Positions 1 to 9,014 are shown, counted from the first letter of the stretch. The stretch is 19,024 nt of DNA from Myxococcota bacterium (GCA_023150835.1 JAKLKB010000133.1:1-19024), one strand, 5' to 3'. Numbers and translations are program-made. Notes: generated by a model from the sequence alone, not told the origin.

Positions 1-5
1 GAGGT

Positions 6-30
6 AGGGGCAGGCCCCCGTGCCTGCCCT
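6..30. repeat. Short GC-rich palindrome downstream of rtcA
   Basis: Positions 8-15 (GGGCAGGC) pair with 22-29 (GCCTGCCC) around a 6-base loop. The GTAGGGGCAG...CTGCCC composition resembles the hairpins at 1303-1357, 13457-13475 and 18863-18890, so it is probably another intergenic palindrome of the same class. It lies about 140 bases beyond the rtcA stop with no T-run next to it, so a terminator role is not supported. The rest of 1-169 shows no convincing gene. Confidence 0.55.
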
Positions 31-169
31 CGCTCTGTTGCGTCGCTGACCTCTTCATCGCTATCTGTTTTGAATGAACCCCTCGAGTTTTCGTTGTTTT
101 CTTCAACTGTCATGTAGCGAGTTTCGCAAACACCCTCTCACACAAGCTCTCCCCAAACAAAGACAGATA

Positions 170-1243
170 TCAAGGATGGATCTCGACACGCTGAAGCCCT
201 CGTGTATCGGCTTCGATGGAGATCGAGACATGGGGAAGAAAGGACGAGATGATATCTGCGTTGGTGAGAAGATGGCCGGTGCGCTGGGGAGCGAGAAAGA
301 CCGAAGGGCCTTGTGCAAGAGCCAACGGAAGCAGGAGTTGATCGGCCATCCACTCATCGACGACGGCCTCGCTGCGTAAGAATTGAGCGGCGAGGGCAGC
401 GGCTTCGGCTCCGACTTGTTCGGCTGGACGGCCTTTCCACCCCCACGCTGTAAAGCCCGCACGCAGGGGGCCAAAATGACAGATCACATGGCAGACCGCC
501 CCAACACAAAGCGCATCAGGCTCGCTACACAAGAAAGAGGCGCGAAATCCGAGTTGATGAAGAAGCTCTTGGGCTGCATTTCCCATGCGTTGGGCCACAG
601 GTGCAAGTCCGCTGCTAGGGCGTTTTTGTTCGGGAGGTTGCCCAAACAAGGCGAGGATCGAGATCCGATCGAGATCAGGGCGCTGTTCGTATCGGAAAGG
701 TTGAGGGCGTTGTTTGGATGGGATGGCGGCTTCGATCAGGCCGCCACCACGGGGATAAAAGCCATGTCGATGTAAACGCAAACTCACATCCATTCCGCAC
801 ACCCGTATCATCGGAGCCCATACATTGTTGAGGTAGTCGAATGTTGGGGCTTTATCGACATGGGTTCCTCCCGCTAGGCGAAGAGTCCCACCTTGATCGG
901 ACCACGCCATCGGGTAATACAGCGCATGCAGCAGCAAGGATGTTGCGCCCGCTGTGCCGATATCGATGGAGTGTTCTCCAAAAGGCAGATGGTTTGGGCT
1001 GTAGTGGATGCGTGAAGCGCCGACTTCTGCGCCCTCAACGTGGCCCCCACACAGTCGCGCACTGGCTTCGACGGCAGTCAAGTGTTGTGGGCGCAATCCC
1101 GTTTTTTGTCGACGTGCGCGGATGCGATCCATCGAAAAGGGGATACCAAGGATGTTGGACAGCGAAAGCGAAGAACGCAGCATCTGGCCGCCGCCTTCAC
1201 CAAGCGACCCGTCGATCTCGACGGATGTGTGGGTCGATTCCAT
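170..1243 (-). CDS. rtcA: RNA 3'-terminal phosphate cyclase RtcA
   Basis: This 357-residue protein is close to the usual RtcA length (about 340). The family enzyme converts an RNA 3'-phosphate to a 2',3'-cyclic phosphate using ATP and an adenylated histidine intermediate. Visible family signatures, in order, are GEGGGQMLRSSLSLS (residues 15-29), GGTHVDKAPTFDYL in the middle, FYPRGGG, DQLLLPLAL, and TGHLLTN near the C-terminus, which carries the expected nucleophile His324. The ATG at 1243 is preceded by a GGAGAG ribosome site at good spacing. The gene lies 134 bp downstream of the first protease-TPR gene in the same direction, with a hairpin repeat in the gap, so cotranscription is uncertain. 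No rtcB ligase or RtcR regulator is present in the window, so it is an orphan here. Confidence 0.95.
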   Translation of the reverse strand: MESTHTSVEIDGSLGEGGGQMLRSSLSLSNILGIPFSMDRIRARRQKTGLRPQHLTAVEASARLCGGHVEGAEVGASRIHYSPNHLPFGEHSIDIGTAGATSLLLHALYYPMAWSDQGGTLRLAGGTHVDKAPTFDYLNNVWAPMIRVCGMDVSLRLHRHGFYPRGGGLIEAAIPSKQRPQPFRYEQRPDLDRISILALFGQPPEQKRPSSGLAPVAQRMGNAAQELLHQLGFRASFLCSEPDALCVGAVCHVICHFGPLRAGFTAWGWKGRPAEQVGAEAAALAAQFLRSEAVVDEWMADQLLLPLALAQGPSVFLAPQRTGHLLTNADIISSFLPHVSISIEADTRGLQRVEIHP

Positions 1244-1258
1244 ATTTCTCTCCGCTTA

Positions 1259-1357
1259 TACGATTTCCGTGAGAAGTGTACACGAAGGGTCGAAGTGATC
1301 CGTTGTAAACGCCCTGTGGTCGGGCAGCCCCCCTGTGGCAGCCCCGACCTCGTTTAC
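1259..1357 (+). repeat. Dispersed palindromic element, copy 1
   Basis: The copy starts with the head TACGATTTCCGTGAG at 1259 and continues with GTGTACAC. It then runs into a GC-rich hairpin in which GTAAACG (from about 1303) pairs with CGTTTAC (to about 1357), with GGTCGGG and CCGACC as an inner stem. The head and order match the copies at 18810-18890, 13430-13475 and, reversed, 5291-5366. It fills the gap between the first protease gene and rtcA, with its head beside the rtcA ribosome site. It may act as a terminator, an attenuator or an RNA stability hairpin, but this is inference. Confidence 0.65.
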
Positions 1358-1377
1358 GATCGCACCGTTTCGTATGA

Positions 1378-4300
1378 CTAGGGTAGCACAAGTCGCCATT
1401 GACCTTGGCGTCGTCGAAAGAACCAAGCGCCTGCATCGGTTTTGTTGGTCAGGATCAGTTGGTAGCGGATCTGTACGACGCGACCAAGAGAGGGATGGTG
1501 AACCCAAAAGATCCGAGGCGGATCATATAGCGAAGCGTCGTGTCCTTGCTTTTGCAAGATAAAAGAAAAGAGTCGAAACCAAACCAAGGACTTAGCGGGG
1601 GGAACGCTTGGATCAAGGATGTGGCTCCATGCAGAGAAATCGCCGTTGCGAAGGGCTGCAAAGGCGAGGCGGGCATTGCGTGCGACGTGTCTGCGGATGG
1701 CGAAGCTGCGGACGCGTTGGAGGATGATCAGTTTGTTGGGGCGCTTGGGGCGGCGATATACGCGTTTAGGAGGGGGTGGTTGCGTGGGGGGGACGGGAGG
1801 ATGGGTCGGGGTGGGTTGGCCCTGAGGGGGCTGATCTTGGGGTGGATTGGGTTGAGGGGGCGTAGGAACTTGGGGGGCGGCGAGGGAGCGCAGACCTTTT
1901 TGCATACGAGCGATGGAGAGCTTGCGCATGATAGAAGTGACGATCCCAGAGATGCCGCGTTGGACGAGGAAGTTGTAGGTTTCTTGGTCGAGAACGGAGG
2001 GAGTAAGGACGAAGAGTTTGAGCAGGAAGCGATCGTTGGGGAAAGGTCGGGAGAGGGCGAGGATCCTCCATTCTTGGAGGGAGATCGGTCGTGGGGAGAC
2101 GTTGAAGTAGAGGCGTATTTGGTTGCGGGTGGCTTCGTCTTGGGCTTGTTCGAGCAGGATCTGGCCGACGCCGAAGGTGATACCTGGCAGGCCGCTTTGG
2201 TAGGCGACCTTGGCGAGGCGTTTTCCGGCGGTGAGAGCGAGGGGATTGCGAGAGAAAGAGCCGAGCAAAGCTCCCCATGTTCCGAGCAGAAAGAGGATCT
2301 TGATTTTTTGGAGTTGTCCCGTTGCACCACGATCGACGCATTGTCCGCCAACGTAGATGGTATAAGCATCAGGGGTCGAGCCCAAGATCGCGTGACTGTC
2401 TAAGAATTGGATGTAGGCGTTCCAACCTTTGTCGAGATCGTTGGTGGCGTGATAGGCTTGGAGGAGGATGCTGTGGAGGAAGGGGTGGTAAGGGTATTTT
2501 TCTTTGAGAGATTCGAGCGAAGGGACGGCGGTTTCGTATTGTTTGAGCATGATCTGGCCGTGATATTCGGAGATCTTGAGGTCTACTTCGTTGGGTGCGA
2601 TGCGTTGGGCTTTGCGGTAGGCTTCGATGCTTTCGAAGTATCGGCCAGCAGAGAAAAGGATCTGCCCACGCGTGCTGAGTCCGAAGGAGAGGATGCCGCG
2701 AGTCAGTTGGTGTGCTTTGTTGGCGTCTTCGAGGGCTTGTGGGTATTTGGATTGGGCCGCGAGCAGGCGGGCGCGCAAGAGATAAGGCGAGTAATAACCG
2801 GGCTGTTGTTGGATCATCTTGTTGATCAGGTAGGTGGCGGTGGAGAAGTCACGTTTTTCGAGAGAGATGCTGGCGAGCAGCTCAAGGAGGGTGGAGTGGT
2901 CGGGGTCTTGGCGTAGGCCGTTGTCTGCCCATTGACGGGCTTTTTGAAGCATCTTGTCTTGTTGGTCATCTTGGAACTTGTAGGATTCGCCGAGATAGAA
3001 CTGGGCGAGTCCTGCGTAGGCAGCGGCGAGGCGAGGATCTTGTTGGGCAGCGCGTTGGAAGGCTCGGATGGCGGGTTCGTGATAGCCTTGTGCATACCAA
3101 TAGGTGGCGAGATCGTACCATTGGAAGGCAGAGAGGGGGCTTTTGGGTACGGCGAGGTAATCGGGGAAGTGTTGCCAGACAAGATCGATGGGGATGGCGT
3201 AGTAGTAGCCGAGTCCCATTGCAGGGCGGGCGAGGGATTTGTCGAAGATGCCGACCCATGTGTTGATGCCGACGGCAGCACCTGTTTCGAGGTGATAGAG
3301 GGGGCCACCGCTGTTTCCGCCGGCGACTTTTGCGGTGTGTTGGATCTCGTTGACGGTGCGGTTGGTGAGGCGGATCAGACGGGAGATCGTGCCAGAAGTG
3401 GCGGTGATATCCTCAGTGCCCATGTATCCGATGCTATGGCCTTCGGTGGGGAAGCCCATGGCGACGATGTTGTCGCCGAGGGTGGTGGTTTGGATGGAGG
3501 CGAGCGGGGTGTAGGGATAGGGTCCGTCGCCTTCGAGTTTGAGCAGGGCGATATCGATGTGTTGGCGTTGGAAGGTGCGAGAGCGGCCTGTTTTGAAGTC
3601 GTGTTTTTGGGTGGCTTCGCTGAGGGAGCCTTGTCGATAGGCGTGGATCAAGCGGGCTTTGGTGGCGCTTCGCCCTGTACTACGGTCCCAATTGACCATA
3701 AAGCGTTCGAAGAAGCGGCCTATTCGGCTGTTGAAGATGACGTGGTGGTTGGTAATGACGTAGCCATCAGGGGTGACGACAAAGCCGCTGCCGCTGCCTC
3801 CAATAAGCCTTCCTTCGGCGTCTTTGCCGTAGGCGGAGATGCTGACGGTGGCGGGGATCTTGGATTGGATGATCTGTTGTTTGGTTTGGGGGGTGGCGAG
3901 TCTTGGAGCGCGATAAGCCTGTAGCGGCGGCTGTATTTGAAACGATTGGAGGATGGTTTTTGCTTGCGCATCAAAAGCGTCGAAGGTTTCGGGCTGTGAA
4001 AAGACACGGAGGATCATAAAGGCCTTGCGACCGTGGCTCCAGAAGAAGAAGAAGCGGCTTTTGTGTGGGTGCGCGCTGGTGCGATCTTGTCCTCGGATCA
4101 AGGTGGTGGCGGTTTGGAGGGCGTGAAGTTTTTCGGTGCGCAGAGGTGTTTCTTGTCGGAGTTGATCTTCGGAGGCCAAGAGGTTGGAGATGGAAACTTG
4201 GGCGAGTTCGGCCTCGTTGCGCATACGGATCTCAGGGCTGCTTTGGGAGATATACTCGGTAAAGAGACAGATGCCTTGTTTGAGTTGGCCGGTATAGAGG

Positions 4301-5193
4301 GTGTTTTCAGGCGTAAAGCACACGACAGGACGGATATCGGTGGGAGATATCTCTTCGAGGACGTGCCAGCCCGAGGGGACGGCGAATTGAAAGAAGCCGG
4401 AGGCTGAGCGATAGATGCCATCGGAAGGGGGATAGGCGCGTTTGGCTTCGCGCTGTTGGAGGGCGCGTTCGCGATCGCTGAGAGGTCTTTGAGAGGTGGG
4501 CAGAGGTGGATTGGTCGAAGGCATCGGTGGGGCGGGCGTTTGTGAAGGGAGGATTGGTTGTGAGGGATCGATCGGAGCAGGGGAGGGCTGGGCGGGCGTG
4601 GGGGAGGGTTGGTCAGGGTTCGGTGGGGCGGGCGTTTGTGAAGGGAGGATGGTGGGGGAAGGATCCACAGGGGTAGGGGGGGAAAGTGATTTTTGTTTGA
4701 GCTTGTGGATGAGTTGGAGTGTGGGGATGGAGAGTCCGTCGCGGTTGAGTTCGAGGAGTTGTAGAGCGGAGAAGTCGGAATGGAGGACACCGCGAAGGGT
4801 GAGTTGTTGTTGAATCCACGCTTCGTTTTTGCGTTGGGCGAGCCACGATTTCAAGAGGGCGAAAGAGACGGGCTTTGGTGCAGAAACGGCAGGCGCACCG
4901 ATGCCCATCAGGCGAAGGAGGCGAGGGCTGAGGCCCTTTTGTCGGAGTTGGAGGGTTTGGGTGGGAGTGAGGCCAAACTTGCCCTTCATGCCGGACTGTT
5001 CGATGTGTTGGAGCAATTGTTGTTCGGTATAACCGATGTCGACGAGCAGAAGGATATCTTGGACGGTGAGTTTCTTTTGCGCCGCTGTATCCGATGGAAG
5101 AAACAGCAGTGTGTGAAGAGCGATAGCGAGCACAAAGGCCAGAGAACGAAAGAAAACAAACAGTAGAGAGGGTGGTGGCGTGCGTTGAAGCAT
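1378..5193 (-). CDS. Secreted trypsin-like serine protease with TPR region (paralog A)
   Basis: This 1271-residue protein begins with a hydrophobic signal sequence (about residues 9-38, ending TAAQKK), so it is probably exported. Two tandem copies of a helical module (LTVQDILLLV..., about 41-96 and 107-167) are followed by a Pro/Ser/Thr-rich linker (about 170-245). A beta-rich segment with a PSGW motif (about 255-420) has a PsbP-like look. The S1C/DegP-type protease domain (about 440-690) carries TNHHV with His484, HIDIAL with Asp547 and GGNSGGPLY with Ser628, a full triad. TPR-like repeats follow (about 690-960), then a proline-rich stretch (about 1100-1150) and an unrecognised C-terminal domain. 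GGAG seven bases before the ATG supports the start. It is a tandem paralog of the gene at 5367-9011. Substrate and localisation (periplasm or surface) are unknown. Confidence 0.9.
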   Translation of the reverse strand: MLQRTPPPSLLFVFFRSLAFVLAIALHTLLFLPSDTAAQKKLTVQDILLLVDIGYTEQQLLQHIEQSGMKGKFGLTPTQTLQLRQKGLSPRLLRLMGIGAPAVSAPKPVSFALLKSWLAQRKNEAWIQQQLTLRGVLHSDFSALQLLELNRDGLSIPTLQLIHKLKQKSLSPPTPVDPSPTILPSQTPAPPNPDQPSPTPAQPSPAPIDPSQPILPSQTPAPPMPSTNPPLPTSQRPLSDRERALQQREAKRAYPPSDGIYRSASGFFQFAVPSGWHVLEEISPTDIRPVVCFTPENTLYTGQLKQGICLFTEYISQSSPEIRMRNEAELAQVSISNLLASEDQLRQETPLRTEKLHALQTATTLIRGQDRTSAHPHKSRFFFFWSHGRKAFMILRVFSQPETFDAFDAQAKTILQSFQIQPPLQAYRAPRLATPQTKQQIIQSKIPATVSISAYGKDAEGRLIGGSGSGFVVTPDGYVITNHHVIFNSRIGRFFERFMVNWDRSTGRSATKARLIHAYRQGSLSEATQKHDFKTGRSRTFQRQHIDIALLKLEGDGPYPYTPLASIQTTTLGDNIVAMGFPTEGHSIGYMGTEDITATSGTISRLIRLTNRTVNEIQHTAKVAGGNSGGPLYHLETGAAVGINTWVGIFDKSLARPAMGLGYYYAIPIDLVWQHFPDYLAVPKSPLSAFQWYDLATYWYAQGYHEPAIRAFQRAAQQDPRLAAAYAGLAQFYLGESYKFQDDQQDKMLQKARQWADNGLRQDPDHSTLLELLASISLEKRDFSTATYLINKMIQQQPGYYSPYLLRARLLAAQSKYPQALEDANKAHQLTRGILSFGLSTRGQILFSAGRYFESIEAYRKAQRIAPNEVDLKISEYHGQIMLKQYETAVPSLESLKEKYPYHPFLHSILLQAYHATNDLDKGWNAYIQFLDSHAILGSTPDAYTIYVGGQCVDRGATGQLQKIKILFLLGTWGALLGSFSRNPLALTAGKRLAKVAYQSGLPGITFGVGQILLEQAQDEATRNQIRLYFNVSPRPISLQEWRILALSRPFPNDRFLLKLFVLTPSVLDQETYNFLVQRGISGIVTSIMRKLSIARMQKGLRSLAAPQVPTPPQPNPPQDQPPQGQPTPTHPPVPPTQPPPPKRVYRRPKRPNKLIILQRVRSFAIRRHVARNARLAFAALRNGDFSAWSHILDPSVPPAKSLVWFRLFSFILQKQGHDASLYDPPRIFWVHHPSLGRVVQIRYQLILTNKTDAGAWFFRRRQGQWRLVLP
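4525..4650. repeat. 30-bp direct repeat inside the proline-rich linker of paralog A
   Basis: An identical 30-base segment beginning CGGTGGGGCGGGCG occurs at 4525-4554 and 4621-4650. It encodes the duplicated peptide ILPSQTPAPP. The 96-base offset is a multiple of three, so linker length can change without a frameshift. Confidence 0.85.
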
Positions 5194-5290
5194 CGGCGAT
5201 CTCCGAAAAGAGGGGAAGGGATCGAGGCGAAGGGGACGACTGGGGGCGGCTTAGGCGAAATTCGCCTGTTTTGTGATCGTGAAGAGGTCG

Positions 5291-5366
5291 GGGCATTCCC
5301 CTGTAGGTGCCCTATAATAGGGCACCTACGCACTTTTCTTCGTTCACGCATCACTTGGATATCGTA
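5291..5366 (-). repeat. Dispersed palindromic element, copy 2, with perfect 27-base hairpin
   Basis: Read on the minus strand, the copy starts with TACGATATCCAAGTGATG (head 5357-5366), directly next to the stop codon of the second protease gene (5367-5369). A perfect inverted repeat at 5303-5329 follows: two 13-base arms, GTAGGTGCCCTAT and its complement, around a single A. It lies between the two protease genes and could end or attenuate transcription from the upstream gene, although no T-run follows the stem on the minus strand. The rest of the 173-base gap contains a small palindrome, AGGCGAAATTCGCCT, around 5254-5268. Confidence 0.75.
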
Positions 5367-8300
5367 TTAAAAGGAGTACCAGCGGCTTTGGTAGAGGCAA
5401 AACTGCCAGTAGTAGTGTTGGATCGGTTTGCCTTCTCCGATGCGGGCAGGGAACCAAAATCGTGCAACACGTCCATACTTGGGGTCGTTGGCCCATGTGA
5501 TGACGTAAGGGTTGGGGATGCTGTAAACAAAAGCTCCGTTGCGGTAGCCGTTGTGGAGGAGTTGAAAGATCTTGGCGATCTGGGCGCGGTCGGTGAGGCG
5601 GGGGTCGTACATGGCATTCCAGATATCGTAATCACCGCTTTGGAGTGCGCGAAAGAGCATGCCTGAGTTGTTGGTGATCTGGGCGCGGATGCTAGGCGAT
5701 TGGATGGGGGTTCCGAAGCGAGGGTCTTGTTGGATTGGCTGGTTGGGTTGTTGGGGCTGGTTGGGTTGTTGGGGCTGGTGGGGGGGTTGGTGGGGGGGTT
5801 GTTGAGCCGTGGCGGGAACAGCGATGGGGCGGACACCTTTGGCGAGGCGTGCGCTTGCGATCTTGATGAAGATGGCGAGGCTCTGGCCGGAGAGTCCGTT
5901 GCGTTGAAGAAGAGTGAGGGTGTTTTGATCGATCACGGAGGGGGTGAGGATGAGCAGTTTGAGCAGAAAGCGGTCGCTCATGACGGGTCGAGAAAGCCCG
6001 AGTATCCGCCATTCTTGGAGCGAGATCGGTTGGGAAGGGAAGCGCTGAAGAAGGTTTGCGATGGTTTGTTGATCTTTTTCGGTTTTGACCTGTTCTTGAA
6101 GGATACGAAGGATCCCATAAGCGACGCCGGGCATATTGTTTTTGCGTGCAAGGACAGCGAGTTTGGCGGCAGCAGCGATGCCATAAGGACTGCGAGAAAA
6201 AGATCCAACGATCTCACCCCATGTACCGAACAAGAAAAGGGATTTGTATGTTTCGTTCGCGACTGAGGCGCGTTCGATACAGGTTCCGACGGTAAAGATG
6301 GTAAACGGATCACGCGTGACGTTGCGGATCTGGGTGCTTTTGAAGTAATTCATGTAGGTTGCAAAGCATTTGTTGATCTCGTTTTGCTGTTGATAAGTGA
6401 TGACAAGGAGACTTTGTAGTTCTGGGTCATAGGGGTGTTGTTCAAGGAGTTTTTCCATTTGAGGAACACCCACATCAAATTGTTTGAGCAGGATCTGGCC
6501 GAAGAGTTCGTAGAGTTGGAATCGGAGGTTTTTGGGGGCGATGCGTTGGGCTTTGCGGTAGGCTTCGATGCCTTCGTAGAATCGGCCAGAGGCGTAAAGG
6601 ATCTGTCCTCGCAGAGAATGTCCGTAGGGGATAAAGCCTTGACCGAGGCGATGGACTTGTTGTGCGTCTTGGAGGGCTTCGGTGTATTTTTTCTGGGATT
6701 TGTGGAGTGTGCTGCGAAGAAAGAAAGGGGTCCAGTCCCCGGGTTGTTGTTGGATCATCTTGTTGAGGATGTAGTGTGCGGTGGAAGCGTCTTGTTTTTC
6801 GATGGCAACGCGGGCAAGGAGTGTCATGAGGGGATAATTGTCGGGATCGATTTGGAGGCCACGATCGGCCCATTGACGGGCTTTTTGGAGTAGTTTGTCT
6901 TGTTGATCGTCTTGAAAGCGGCTAGAGCGGAGGAGATAAAGCTGGGCGATACCGGCGTAGGCGGAGGCATAGTTTGGATCTTTTTGTTGTGCGCGTTGGA
7001 AAGCGCGCATGGCGGGTTCTTCGTATCCTTTGGAAAACCAGAGCGAGCCGAGTTCGAACCATTGGGCGGCAGAGAGGTTTTGTTGGGGTACGGCGAGGTA
7101 ATCGGGGAAGTATTTCCAGACGAGGTCGATGGGGATGGCGTAGTAGTAGCCGAGTCCCATGCCGGGGCGGGCGAGGGATTTGTCGAAGATGCCTCCCCAC
7201 GTATTGATGCCGACGACCGCGTTGGTCTCGCGATGATAGAGGGGACCACCGCTGTTTCCGCCGGCGATCTTGGCGGTGTGTTGGATCTCGTTGACGGTGC
7301 GATCGGGGAGTCGGATTAGGCGGGATATCGCGCCGGAAGTGGCGGTGATATCTTCGGTGCCCATGGATTCGATGCTACGGCCTTCGGTGGGGAAGCCCAT
7401 GGCCACGATGTTGTCGCCGAGGGTGGCGGTTTGGATGGAGGCGAGCGGAGTATAGGGATAGGGTCCATCGCCTTCGAGTTTGAGCAGAGCGATATCGACG
7501 TGTTGGCGTTGGAAGGTGCGAGAACGGCCTGTTTTGAAGTCGTGTTGTTGGGTAGCTTGTCGGAGGGAGTCTTGGTGGTAGGCGTGAAGCAAGCGGGCTT
7601 TGACGGATTGTCGGTCGGTGCCGCGATCCCAGTTGACACGGTAGTGTTGGATGAACTGGCCGCTTTTTCTGTCAAAGACAACGTGGTGGTTGGTGATGAC
7701 GTAGCCATCGGGAGAGACGACAAATCCGCTACCTGCGGCGACGTAGACGATCTTGCCCTCTTTGTTGCGAAAGCCGAGGCTGATACTGACGGTGGTGTGG
7801 AGCTTGGACTGGATGATTTGTTGGCGGGTTGCAGCGTTTTCAAGTCGGGGCGCGCTGTATTGAAGGAGTGGATCGAGGAGTTTGAACGAAGCGAGGAAGG
7901 CGTTGGCTTGTTTGGAGAAGGCATCAAACTGTGCGGGCGTTGCGTAGATTTGGATGTAGAAGAGGGTTTGTTTGTGGCGTAAGAAGAGGTAGCGAGTGCG
8001 GAGTACGTGTTGGTGAGCGCGTTCTTGGCCTTCGAAGGTGGCGGTCCATGCGGGGCGTTGTGCGAGGGTGGTTTGTTGGAGGGGGGAGAGCTGTTTGACT
8101 TGATCTTCGCGAGCGAGGAAGCGTTGTGTACCGAGTTGTGCGAGTTCTTTGAGGGTACGATCAGCGAGATCGTTGTCGTTGTGGGAGAGATATTCGAGGG
8201 TGAAAGTGACGCCTTGTTGGAGTGCGGCAGGCTGGGGATTTTTTTCGGGGCTGAAATGGACGGTGGGAGCGAGGGCGTCGGGCAGGACTTCTTCGTAGAG

Positions 8301-9011
8301 ATACCACGACGTTGGGGGCTGGATGGAGTAGAGGCGGGTGAGGTTGATGTAGGGGGTTTGGGGCGCGGGGATGGGCTGCGCGGTGCGAGAACGCAAGAGT
8401 TGTTCACGTTCGCTGAGAGGGCGGACGGTTGGGGCTGTGGGGAGGACGGGAAGGACGGGCAGAGAAGGATCGGAGGGAGGGAGTTGTGGGGTGGGTAGGG
8501 GAGTGGGTGATTTTTGTTTGAGTTTGTGGATGAGTTGAAGGGTGGGGATGGAGAGTCCGTCGCGGTTGAGTTCGAGGAGTTGGAGCGCGGAGAAGTCGGA
8601 GGGAAGGATACCGCGAAGGGTGAGCTGTTGTTGAATCCATGCTTCATCTTTGCGTTGGGCGAGCCACGATTTTAAGAGGGCGAAAGAGACGGGCTTTGGT
8701 GCAGAAACGGCAGGCGCGCCGATGCCCATCAGGCGAAGGAGGCGAGGGCTGAGGCCCTTTTGTCGGAGTTGGAGGGCTTGGGCGGGAGTGAGGCCAAACT
8801 TGCCCTTCATGCCGGACTGTTCGATGTGTTGGATTAGCTGTTCTTCGGTATAACCGACGTCGACGAGCAGGAGGATATCTTGGACGGTAAGTTTCTTTTG
8901 CGCCCTTGCATCGGGGGGAATAGAAAGGAGGCAGCCGAGAAATACGCTCAAGAGCAGGGTCAGGCAGCAGAGCCTTGCGAAAAAGCGGTGGGTACGTTGC
9001 GTTGGAGGCAT
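5367..9011 (-). CDS. Secreted trypsin-like serine protease with TPR region (paralog B)
   Basis: This 1214-residue paralog has the same domain order as the gene at 1378-5193. A signal sequence (about 10-36, ending ARAQKK) precedes two helical modules nearly identical to those of paralog A, a shorter proline linker (about 167-200) and a diverged beta-rich domain (about 220-380). The protease domain (about 397-643) has TNHHV His443, HVDIAL Asp506 and GGNSGGPLY Ser587. The 63- and 81-residue triad spacings equal those of paralog A. TPR-like repeats, a Pro/Gln-rich stretch with PQQPNQ repeats (about 1064-1103) and a C-terminal domain follow. The frame is open to 9230, but the start at 9011 is chosen because GAGGAGAAGG lies just upstream and a signal peptide begins there. 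A sigma70-like promoter lies at 9102-9130. The function is inferred to be an envelope protease or processing factor. Confidence 0.9.
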   Translation of the reverse strand: MPPTQRTHRFFARLCCLTLLLSVFLGCLLSIPPDARAQKKLTVQDILLLVDVGYTEEQLIQHIEQSGMKGKFGLTPAQALQLRQKGLSPRLLRLMGIGAPAVSAPKPVSFALLKSWLAQRKDEAWIQQQLTLRGILPSDFSALQLLELNRDGLSIPTLQLIHKLKQKSPTPLPTPQLPPSDPSLPVLPVLPTAPTVRPLSEREQLLRSRTAQPIPAPQTPYINLTRLYSIQPPTSWYLYEEVLPDALAPTVHFSPEKNPQPAALQQGVTFTLEYLSHNDNDLADRTLKELAQLGTQRFLAREDQVKQLSPLQQTTLAQRPAWTATFEGQERAHQHVLRTRYLFLRHKQTLFYIQIYATPAQFDAFSKQANAFLASFKLLDPLLQYSAPRLENAATRQQIIQSKLHTTVSISLGFRNKEGKIVYVAAGSGFVVSPDGYVITNHHVVFDRKSGQFIQHYRVNWDRGTDRQSVKARLLHAYHQDSLRQATQQHDFKTGRSRTFQRQHVDIALLKLEGDGPYPYTPLASIQTATLGDNIVAMGFPTEGRSIESMGTEDITATSGAISRLIRLPDRTVNEIQHTAKIAGGNSGGPLYHRETNAVVGINTWGGIFDKSLARPGMGLGYYYAIPIDLVWKYFPDYLAVPQQNLSAAQWFELGSLWFSKGYEEPAMRAFQRAQQKDPNYASAYAGIAQLYLLRSSRFQDDQQDKLLQKARQWADRGLQIDPDNYPLMTLLARVAIEKQDASTAHYILNKMIQQQPGDWTPFFLRSTLHKSQKKYTEALQDAQQVHRLGQGFIPYGHSLRGQILYASGRFYEGIEAYRKAQRIAPKNLRFQLYELFGQILLKQFDVGVPQMEKLLEQHPYDPELQSLLVITYQQQNEINKCFATYMNYFKSTQIRNVTRDPFTIFTVGTCIERASVANETYKSLFLFGTWGEIVGSFSRSPYGIAAAAKLAVLARKNNMPGVAYGILRILQEQVKTEKDQQTIANLLQRFPSQPISLQEWRILGLSRPVMSDRFLLKLLILTPSVIDQNTLTLLQRNGLSGQSLAIFIKIASARLAKGVRPIAVPATAQQPPHQPPHQPQQPNQPQQPNQPIQQDPRFGTPIQSPSIRAQITNNSGMLFRALQSGDYDIWNAMYDPRLTDRAQIAKIFQLLHNGYRNGAFVYSIPNPYVITWANDPKYGRVARFWFPARIGEGKPIQHYYWQFCLYQSRWYSF
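5739..5774. repeat. 18-bp tandem repeat in the Pro/Gln-rich linker of paralog B
   Basis: Two exact 18-base units beginning CTGGTTGGGTTG (5739-5756 and 5757-5774) encode the PQQPNQ peptides on the minus strand. They run into two 7-G tracts just beyond (about 5780-5800), so the plus strand carries six G-tracts in about 60 bases. Confidence 0.8.
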
Positions 9012-9014
9012 CAA

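Noticed and set aside
1540-3924. Long plus-strand open frames of 287 and 330 codons opposite protease A
   Set aside because: They are antisense to a well-supported protein with a full catalytic triad, have Gly/Glu/Val-rich shadow composition, no ribosome site and no recognised motif.
7316-8647. 443-codon minus-strand frame inside protease B
   Set aside because: It is a phase-shifted reading of the protease gene, extremely rich in Ser/Pro/Thr. The real frame carries all the domain motifs.
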